Assembly (NCBI GenBank): GCA_020854105.1
Contig: JADZGB010000023.1
Coordinates: 1 to 47,527, forward strand
From: Burkholderiales bacterium
GTDB lineage: Bacteria > Pseudomonadota > Gammaproteobacteria > Burkholderiales > SHXO01
DNA length: 47,527 nucleotides
Reading direction: 5' to 3'
The notes below the pieces were generated by a model, which saw only the letters and a list, made by a program, of their open reading frames with translations, made no database searches and was not told the origin of the DNA. How positions within the stretch are numbered: position 1 is the stretch's first letter; every line of letters begins with the position of its first letter. Shown in pieces: positions 41,796 to 47,527 of the stretch. Made by a program: the position numbers and the translations under genes.

Positions 41796-43094
41796 CTAGA
41801 ACCGCTCCGTCGCCCGCAGGAATCGCCAATACCCTTCGCGCAGCCTGCCCAGGCGGATCCTGCCGATTCGCACTCTTTTCAACCCGACCACGTGCAGGCC
41901 GACCGCCTCGCACATGCGGCGGATCTGGCGCTTGCGGCCTTCCCTGAGAATGAAGCGCAGCTGGTTCTGGTTGAGCCACTCCACCCGCGCGGGCTTGAGC
42001 GGCTTGCCGTCGAGTTCGAGTCCGAAGTTCAGCCGCTTCAGATCCGCGGTGCTCAGCTCGCCCTGCACGCGCACGATGTACTCCTTCTCCACGTCGGAGT
42101 CTTCGCCCACGAGCTGCCGGGCAATCGTGCCGTTCTGTGTGAGCACCAGCAGCCCCTGCGAATCGATGTCGAGACGGCCTGCCGGCGCCAGCCCCTTGAG
42201 GTGCATCGGCGAGAAGGAGGGATCGCCGGGCGCGCGCTCCTGTGTCTCGCGGCGGATCAGCACCACCGCGGGCTCGTAGTCGTCCTCGGGCTGGCCTGAC
42301 ACGTACCCGACCGGCTTGTTGAGCAGGATGGTGGCGCGCGCGTCGAGCTGCGTGTGCGCCCGCGTCTGCAGCTCGATGCGCGCGCCCGGATGGATACGCG
42401 TGCCGAGCTGATCGACAATGCGGCCATCCACCTGCACCAGCCCCTGCTCGATCAGGGCGTCGGCTTCGCGGCGCGAACACAGTCCGCGCTCGGCCATCAC
42501 CTTCGACAGACGCACCAGGTCACCCGCATCGGCGGAGTTGCGCGCGAGCGGCGCTGCCGTCGATGCAGCCTGCGCGGAGGTATGACCGGCGCGGCGCTGG
42601 CGCACGGGTGCACGCTCGACCGGTACGCGCCCACCGGGTGTGCGCTCGACTGGCGCACGTTCCGCCGGGACACGGCGCAGCGCAGCCGGCACCCCGGCCC
42701 CGGCCGGACGTGCAGGAGACCTTCGCTCCGGCGTGGCGCGCGGCGACGTCGGGCGTTCGCCGGGCGCACGCCGCGGCGGCTCGACCGTGCCCGGGCGTGG
42801 AGACGAGCTCTTCTGTTTCACCGAGCGCGCCGGCAATGAACGATCCCCAGGCGCGCGCCGCTGCTCGGCAGTCGGAGTACGGGGCGGGCGTGCTGGCGCA
42901 GGCCGCTGCGCCGGAACGGCTTCTGCACCGGCGCGCTCGGTCGACGAAGGGCGCGTGCCCGGGGTCCGCGGCAGAGGCTGCAGACGAAGTCCCGCCTGTG
43001 CGCGCCGCGCACGCGACGAGGTCGCGGTCGACGCGGGACGGGCGGCGGACGCCTTCTTCTTCGGCAGGGACAGCCGGGGTCGGGAGGCAGCCAT
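41796..43094 (-). CDS. RluB/RluF-type pseudouridine synthase with long Pro/Arg-rich N-terminus
   Basis: It converts a uridine to pseudouridine in 23S rRNA or tRNA. The catalytic module has the S4 domain [20 protein letters not shown], the active-site loop [14 protein letters not shown] with the catalytic Asp, and the C-terminal [17 protein letters not shown]. This is the RsuA-like branch; VEKEYIVRV and the loop fit RluF or RluB. Before the S4 domain lie about 185 residues of low-complexity Pro/Arg/Ala with imperfect repeats such as PVERAPV and RVPAERAP, possibly an RNA-binding tail. It starts five bases after frmA stops, so the two are cotranscribed. The exact target uridine is unknown. Confidence 0.88.
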   Translation of the reverse strand: MAASRPRLSLPKKKASAARPASTATSSRARRAQAGLRLQPLPRTPGTRPSSTERAGAEAVPAQRPAPARPPRTPTAEQRRAPGDRSLPARSVKQKSSSPRPGTVEPPRRAPGERPTSPRATPERRSPARPAGAGVPAALRRVPAERAPVERTPGGRVPVERAPVRQRRAGHTSAQAASTAAPLARNSADAGDLVRLSKVMAERGLCSRREADALIEQGLVQVDGRIVDQLGTRIHPGARIELQTRAHTQLDARATILLNKPVGYVSGQPEDDYEPAVVLIRRETQERAPGDPSFSPMHLKGLAPAGRLDIDSQGLLVLTQNGTIARQLVGEDSDVEKEYIVRVQGELSTADLKRLNFGLELDGKPLKPARVEWLNQNQLRFILREGRKRQIRRMCEAVGLHVVGLKRVRIGRIRLGRLREGYWRFLRATERF

Positions 43095-43099
43095 TCCGC

Positions 43100-44209
43100 T
43101 CAGTAGGTCACCACGGCGCGGATCGACTTGCCCTCGTGCATCAGGTCGAACCCCTTGTTGATGTCATGGAGCGAAAGCACGTCGGTGATGAGGTCGTCGA
43201 TGTTGATCCTGCCGTCCATGTACCAGTCGACGATCCTCGGCACGTCGGTGCGGCCGCGCGCACCGCCGAATGCGCTGCCCTTCCACACGCGGCCCGTGAC
43301 CAGCTGGAACGGACGCGTCCTGATCTCCTGCCCTGCGCCGGCGACACCGATGATCACCGATACGCCCCAGCCGCGATGACAGCACTCCAGCGCCTGGCGC
43401 ATGAGATCGACATTGCCGACGCACTCGAAGCTGTAGTCGGCACCGCCGTCGGTGAGCGCGACAAGGTAAGGGACCAGATCCCCTTCGACCTCCTTCGGAT
43501 TGACGAAGTGCGTCATGCCGAACTTCTCGGCGAGTGCCTTGCGCGCGGGATTGATGTCCACGCCGATGATCCGGTTCGCCCCCACCAGGCGCGCACCCTG
43601 GATCACGTTCAGGCCGATGCCGCCGAGCCCGAACACCACCACGTTCGCACCTGCCTCGACCTTCGCCGTGTTGATGACCGCGCCAATGCCGGTGGTCACG
43701 CCGCAGCCGATGTAGCAGACCTTGTCGAAGGGGGCGTCCTCACGGATCTTCGCCACCGCGATCTCGGGCAGCACGGTGTAGTTGGAGAAGGTCGAGCAGC
43801 CCATGTAGTGATGGATCATCTGCCCGTTCAGCGAGAAGCGGCTGGTGCCGTCCGGCATCACGCCCTTGCCCTGCGTGGCGCGGATCGCCGTGCACAGGTT
43901 GGTCCTGCGCGACAGGCAGGACTTGCACTGGCGGCACTCGGGCGTGTAGAGCGGAATGACGTGATCGCCCTTCCTCACCGAGGCCACGCCAGGACCCACG
44001 TCCACCACGATGCCGGCGCCCTCGTGACCGAAGATCGCCGGGAACAGGCCCTCGGGATCGGCACCCGAACGGGTGAACTCGTCGGTGTGGCAGATGCCGG
44101 TCGCCCTGATCTCGACCAGCACCTCGCCGGCTTTCGGGCCATCGAGTTGCACGGTCTCGATGGAAAGCGGCTCCCCGGCCGCGACGGCGACCGCTGCTTT
44201 GACGTCCAT
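43100..44209 (-). CDS. frmA: S-(hydroxymethyl)glutathione dehydrogenase / class III alcohol dehydrogenase
   Basis: It oxidises the formaldehyde-glutathione adduct to S-formylglutathione with NAD+. The 369-residue protein shows the class III hallmark [18 protein letters not shown] with [13 protein letters not shown], the structural zinc site [15 protein letters not shown], and [13 protein letters not shown] with the third catalytic-zinc Cys; the cofactor motif is [22 protein letters not shown] precedes the ATG. It sits between a PhyH dioxygenase gene (11 bases upstream) and the pseudouridine synthase gene. The partner S-formylglutathione hydrolase is present only as a decayed tail about 2.4 kb downstream. 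Confidence 0.93.
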   Translation of the reverse strand: MDVKAAVAVAAGEPLSIETVQLDGPKAGEVLVEIRATGICHTDEFTRSGADPEGLFPAIFGHEGAGIVVDVGPGVASVRKGDHVIPLYTPECRQCKSCLSRRTNLCTAIRATQGKGVMPDGTSRFSLNGQMIHHYMGCSTFSNYTVLPEIAVAKIREDAPFDKVCYIGCGVTTGIGAVINTAKVEAGANVVVFGLGGIGLNVIQGARLVGANRIIGVDINPARKALAEKFGMTHFVNPKEVEGDLVPYLVALTDGGADYSFECVGNVDLMRQALECCHRGWGVSVIIGVAGAGQEIRTRPFQLVTGRVWKGSAFGGARGRTDVPRIVDWYMDGRINIDDLITDVLSLHDINKGFDLMHEGKSIRAVVTY

Positions 44210-44220
44210 GTGCTCTCTCC

Positions 44221-45147
44221 CTAGCTGGCGACCTTCAGGCCTTCGGGCGTACCGAAGTAGCGGTTGCGCAGGGTGGTCTGGTTCTCGTAGATCGAGCCCT
44301 GCTTCAGCGCAGGCGGATAGGGCATGCGCACGGGCACCCTTTCCAGGCGCGGCTCCAGGGTGGGTCGGCCGCAGATCATGCGGCTGTCGAATTCGTCCAG
44401 ATTGGTCCAGTTCACCAGCGGCCAGGCGTCCGCGGCCGCACACTCGTACAGCATGAGCGGACGGGGGCGCCGCGACCGGTTCTCCGCCGAGCCGTGCACC
44501 AGCCGAACGTGGTGGAACGAGCAGGAGCCGGCCTTGCCCGGGCAGGACACTGCGCGGGAGAAATCCAGTCCGCAGCCTGCCGGGTCCATTGCACCGCAAA
44601 AAAAACCGTCCACATGATGATCGTATACCGGTCCGCGGTGGGTACCGGGCAGAACCATGAGGGCACCATTCTCCTCGTCGATGTCCTCGAGCATGACGCC
44701 GATGGCGAGGATGTCGTCGTTCGTGTGCGGGTAGAAGGCCCAGTCCTGGTGCCATTCCACCGGCGAACCGTACTGCGGATCCTTCATGTTGAGCTTGGAC
44801 CCGTGCAGGCGCACGTCCGGCCCGAGAAGCGCCGCCAGGATCTGCCTCATCGCCGCGCTCTTCACCACCTGATCGAAGATCGGGTGCACCTGGGTGGGCT
44901 TCTTGATGCGCCGCACACGAGGATTCTCCGGAGTGTGGCTCGGCTCCAGATCGTACACGTCGGTGTGCGCGGTCAGGCCGCGCGCCTTGTCGATGAGGTC
45001 GGCCACGACCGCCTTCATCGCCGTGCGGGCGCCCGCGTCCACCACGTCCTCGACCACGATGTAGCCGTTCTCGTTGTAGAAATCGACCTGCTTGCTGGTG
45101 ATCACGCTGCTCTCCACAGGATGGACGGCCGGTTGCATGCGACCCAT
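44221..45147 (-). CDS. PhyH-type Fe(II)/2-oxoglutarate dioxygenase (second copy)
   Basis: A 308-residue phytanoyl-CoA dioxygenase family enzyme. The metal ligands are in EWHQDWAFYPHTND (HxD) and HHVRLVHGSAENRS (distal His), with the 2-oxoglutarate Arg likely in RSRRPRPLMLYE. It shares the plan of the 36.8-37.7 kb enzyme but is clearly divergent, so it probably has its own substrate. The neighbouring frmA suggests that oxidation may release formaldehyde, as in demethylation. GAGGT precedes the ATG. It heads the three-gene minus-strand operon. Confidence 0.87.
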   Translation of the reverse strand: MGRMQPAVHPVESSVITSKQVDFYNENGYIVVEDVVDAGARTAMKAVVADLIDKARGLTAHTDVYDLEPSHTPENPRVRRIKKPTQVHPIFDQVVKSAAMRQILAALLGPDVRLHGSKLNMKDPQYGSPVEWHQDWAFYPHTNDDILAIGVMLEDIDEENGALMVLPGTHRGPVYDHHVDGFFCGAMDPAGCGLDFSRAVSCPGKAGSCSFHHVRLVHGSAENRSRRPRPLMLYECAAADAWPLVNWTNLDEFDSRMICGRPTLEPRLERVPVRMPYPPALKQGSIYENQTTLRNRYFGTPEGLKVAS

Positions 45148-45257
45148 AGCCTACCTCGCCGGCACATGCGCCGCTTGCGGCGATGACAGACAAGGCCGGG
45201 AGTGCCCTCCCGTGTCGATGCATGTCGGCAGGAAATGCCCTGCACGCAGGGCGCCTG

Positions 45258-45286
45258 GTTACTCCCGTGTTACTCGCATGTTACTT
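45258..45286 (+). promoter_or_regulatory. Three GTTACT(C/T) direct repeats spaced by 11 bp
   Basis: GTTACTC, GTTACTC and GTTACTT begin at 45258, 45269 and 45280, an exact period of one DNA turn. They lie in the divergent gap about 130 bases upstream of the cyclase-family gene and about 110 bases upstream of the PhyH gene. This arrangement suits an array of activator or repressor sites on one DNA face. Confidence 0.55.
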
Positions 45287-45413
45287 GCGCGGGCAGTACG
45301 CTTATGCCATCTTACGCCCGGTCTACCGGGGAATATTCGATGTCGCGACGACCAGGATCCCGGCGTGACGAAAAACAGCAAACCTTCAACAAAGCAGGGA
45401 AGGAGATATCTCG

Positions 45414-46505
45414 ATGAGACTGACCATCGTTGCAGGGGCGGTGCTGGCCGCGTTCGCCGGGACGGCATTCGCCGCCGACGTCCAGATCATGGGCGGGCCG
45501 ACGGACGACAGCGCGCTGAGCTTCAAGTCGCAGTGGGGTCCCGACGACCGTGCCGGCAGTGCCAACCACACCAAGAACCCCGCGCAGATCAAGCGTGCGC
45601 TGAGCACGATCAAGCAGAACAAGGCCATCACGATCGGCAAGTATTACCATCGCGAAGCGCCTGCCTTCGGTCCGCGCGGCTGGAACATGTGGATCCCCGG
45701 CACCCCCACCGGCGGCCCGTTCGGCAAGAACGCGCTGATCTATCACGACGAGTTGGTGACTACGCAGATCGGCCAGATCCAGACCCAGTTCGACGGTCCC
45801 GGCCACATCGGCGTGAACACCTCCAAGGGCATGCGCATGTACAACGTATTCGCGCATGACGCGTACGAGCGCGGCGCCGGTGGACAGGCCGTCGGCATGG
45901 GCCCGCTGGGTGTCGAGCACGTCGGCGAACTGGGCTTCGTCTGCCGTCTGGTCGTGATCGATGCGGTCGCCCTGCGCAAGTCGCAAGGCAAGCTGCCGGC
46001 CAGCGCCGAGATGCTGCCCATCCCGACCAAGCCGGGCGACGTCGGCATCGTCACCGCCGACGACGTCAAGGCCGCCATCAAGGCCCAGGGCCTGTCGGAG
46101 ATCGGCGCGGGCGACTGCGTGGCGATCCACACCGGTCAGGGCAACTCGTGGAGCAACGACCGCTACAAGAAGATGTCGGGCGAGCAGCGTGCTGCCGCGC
46201 GCGCCCTCTTCGCACAGGGCGAGCCGGGCTTCGGCATCAGCGCGTGCAAGTACCTGGCCGAGCGCAACATCGCCATGACCATGGGTGATACCTCCGCCAA
46301 CGACGCGCAGCCCGGCGGCGAGGAGATGGGCTTTGCGGTTCCGTGCCACACCGAACTGCAGCCCAAGCACGGCATCTGGAACCTGGAGAACGTGGATACC
46401 AAGTCCCTCGTGGACAACAAGATCTACGAAGGCGCGTTCATCTGGGCGCCGCTGCGCATCATCGGTGCCACGGGTTCGCCCGGCAACCCGGTCGTGCTGT
46501 ACTGA
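45414..46505 (+). CDS. Exported cyclase-family (kynurenine formamidase-like) protein
   Basis: A 363-residue protein with a signal peptide (MRLTIVAGAVLAAFAGTAFAAD) and the cyclase/formamidase fold. The zinc motif HxGTHxDxPxH of the family is represented by QIQTQFDGPGHIG; the Asp, Pro and last His remain while both first His are Gln. The later ligands could include GDCVAIHTGQGNSW and PCHTELQPKHGIWNLE. A metal-dependent amide or ester hydrolase is expected, but the changed motif makes catalysis uncertain. AAGGAGATAT precedes the ATG. It is divergent from the PhyH-frmA operon and ends at a strong terminator. Confidence 0.82.
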   Translation: MRLTIVAGAVLAAFAGTAFAADVQIMGGPTDDSALSFKSQWGPDDRAGSANHTKNPAQIKRALSTIKQNKAITIGKYYHREAPAFGPRGWNMWIPGTPTGGPFGKNALIYHDELVTTQIGQIQTQFDGPGHIGVNTSKGMRMYNVFAHDAYERGAGGQAVGMGPLGVEHVGELGFVCRLVVIDAVALRKSQGKLPASAEMLPIPTKPGDVGIVTADDVKAAIKAQGLSEIGAGDCVAIHTGQGNSWSNDRYKKMSGEQRAAARALFAQGEPGFGISACKYLAERNIAMTMGDTSANDAQPGGEEMGFAVPCHTELQPKHGIWNLENVDTKSLVDNKIYEGAFIWAPLRIIGATGSPGNPVVLY

Positions 46506-46605
46506 GTACCCGCAGACCACAGCTGAACACGGCAGCCACATGCTTCATGGCATCGTCACGGGCGTGGTCATTGCGAGCTAGTGACGAGTGACTTCCGCGC
46601 AGCAG

Positions 46606-46635
46606 GCCTCGTGATGTAGCGATGCATCGCGAGGC
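46606..46635. other. Hairpin with 11-bp arms after the cyclase gene
   Basis: GCCTCGTGATG and CATCGCGAGGC form an almost perfect stem with an 8-base loop and no T-run. It lies 12 bases before the terminator stem and could stabilise the 3' end of the mRNA. Confidence 0.5.
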
Positions 46636-46647
46636 CGCGATACCTCG

Positions 46648-46677
46648 AAGCGCCGGCGGCAACGCCGGCGCTTTTTT
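46648..46677 (+). terminator. Rho-independent terminator of the cyclase-family gene
   Basis: AAGCGCCGGCG-gcaa-CGCCGGCGCTTTTTTG forms a 10-bp GC stem and T-run, about 145 bases after the stop codon. The preceding 46506-46605 has no gene. Confidence 0.9.
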
Positions 46678-46865
46678 GTCGCGCATCATCGGCATCCCCG
46701 GGCGGTCGACTCTCCACCCGGAGCATCGGATTCGTGTCCGATGCGCTACAACGTAGTAACACAGGTCGCATTGCCGACACCTTCGCGACATTCCGGCCTG
46801 CTAACGTGTTCGCTGGGAATATTCGCGCCTCCGACAGGAGGCGGGTGCACATCGCAGGATCACAG

Positions 46866-47527
46866 ATGCTCGGCACGCAGGAAATCCTCATCCGGCTCCT
46901 CGCCGCTGCGTTTCTTGGAAGTATCGTCGGCATCGAGCGCGAGCGCCGCAGCACATGGGCGGCCGGTTTGCGTACGCACATGCTGGTCTGCGTGGGCGCC
47001 GCGCTCTTCATGATTACTTCGGCGGCAGGCTTCATCGACGTACTCTCTCGAGAACACGTGGTGCTCGATCCCTCACGCGTCGCCGCTCAAGTGGCCAGTG
47101 GCATCGGATTCCTCGGCGCCGGGACGATCATCCTTCGGCGCAGGATCGTTCATGGCCTGACCACCGCCGCCAGCATCTGGTCCGTCGCCGCGGTCGGATT
47201 GGCCGTCGGCGGCGGCCTGTATGTTCCGGCGGGTGGGGCCACCTGCATCATCGTCACGATACTCGCAGGCGTGCGCCCGCTGGAGCGCCGCTTTTTTGCC
47301 CGGGCCAAGACCCAGACCATCGTACTTGAGGTGGTCGACTGGCAAGACTTTCCCGTGCAGCTGCGGCGTCTGTGCGATATCCACGGTGTGGTGCTGCAGA
47401 CGTTGAGAATCCATGCAACCCCGGCAACGTCGACCGGCAAGGTCGAACTCACCGTCGCCGGCAGCTTGTCGCGTGTAATGGCCGTACTGAGTGCGGTCGA
47501 CGCGGACAGCAGGGTAAGAAAGATAGG
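46866..47527 (+). CDS. MgtC/SapB family membrane protein, C-terminus cut by window end
   Basis: An MgtC-type inner-membrane protein, linked in other bacteria to low-Mg2+ growth and control of ATP synthase. The N-terminal ~140 residues show the family signature: GSIVGIERERR, AAGLRTHMLVCVGAALFM, ASGIGFLGAGTII and GLTTAASIWSVAAVGLAVGGG, with four or five membrane segments. After residue ~145 follows an ACT-like soluble domain (TIVLEVVDWQDFPVQLRRLC), still open at the window edge. GCAGGATCACAG precedes the ATG. No Mg2+ riboswitch or leader peptide was recognised upstream. Confidence 0.9.
   Translation, partial: MLGTQEILIRLLAAAFLGSIVGIERERRSTWAAGLRTHMLVCVGAALFMITSAAGFIDVLSREHVVLDPSRVAAQVASGIGFLGAGTIILRRRIVHGLTTAASIWSVAAVGLAVGGGLYVPAGGATCIIVTILAGVRPLERRFFARAKTQTIVLEVVDWQDFPVQLRRLCDIHGVVLQTLRIHATPATSTGKVELTVAGSLSRVMAVLSAVDADSRVRKI

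Noticed and set aside
42563-44224. A 553-codon plus-strand frame over rlu and frmA
   Set aside because: Antisense shadow without recognisable domains.
46678-46865. Mg2+-sensing riboswitch or leader peptide before the MgtC/SapB gene
   Set aside because: No M-box-like conserved structure or Pro-rich leader frame could be recognised by eye.

Overview
This window is high-GC chromosomal DNA, most likely from a betaproteobacterium (Burkholderiales or Nitrosomonadales type, possibly an uncultured environmental lineage). The assignment rests on two PEP-CTERM proteins with sigma-54-like promoters, a TRAP transporter with a separate DctP/DctQ/DctM set, a glutathione-dependent formaldehyde dehydrogenase, a class I FbaB aldolase and abundant small palindromic intergenic repeats. 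No rRNA, tRNA, CRISPR array, integrase or transposase was seen. Genes run off both ends: an S8-protease-like gene on the left and an MgtC/SapB gene on the right.

Left part (1-19.5 kb), mostly housekeeping and envelope genes. It holds a PEP-CTERM protein, a K+-independent H+-pumping pyrophosphatase that carries an OmpA-like domain at its C-terminus, a heme-oxygenase-fold (TenA/HDO-like) protein, a PAS-GGDEF-EAL membrane protein and a membrane fatty acid desaturase. An fbaB operon follows, with a 44-residue secreted peptide and a Cys-rich secreted protein, then a divergent gamma-carbonic anhydrase. Next is a four-gene operon of exported proteins: a beta-propeller/Ig/PKD protein, a membrane-anchored carboxypeptidase-regulatory-like protein, a zinc phospholipase C/S1-P1-like enzyme fused to BNR repeats, and an SH3-like protein. 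The HDO-like protein and the desaturase are unrelated yet end in the same 28-residue Arg-rich tail.

Central part (19.8-40.4 kb), a mosaic of short catabolic operons on both strands. It holds a MetX-like hydrolase and a flavoprotein dehydrogenase, a TcuA-like flavoprotein, a sugar-isomerase-like TIM barrel, a ThDP enzyme, an aldehyde dehydrogenase, an SDR epimerase, a cupin, an ABC solute-binding protein without a permease, and a divergent type II dehydroquinase. A Zn-alcohol dehydrogenase, a TRAP transporter with a PhyH-type dioxygenase, and an MscS channel coupled to a second isomerase broken by an in-frame UAG complete it. Many junctions carry one of two short repeat families. The gene set suggests uptake and oxidation of a polar, perhaps cyclic or carboxylated, organic compound; the substrate cannot be named from sequence.

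Right part (40.4-47.5 kb). It holds a decayed S-formylglutathione hydrolase tail, a second PEP-CTERM gene behind a strong -24/-12 promoter, and an operon of PhyH dioxygenase, frmA and an RluB/RluF-type pseudouridine synthase. A secreted cyclase-family protein with three helically phased repeats upstream and the start of an MgtC/SapB gene follow.
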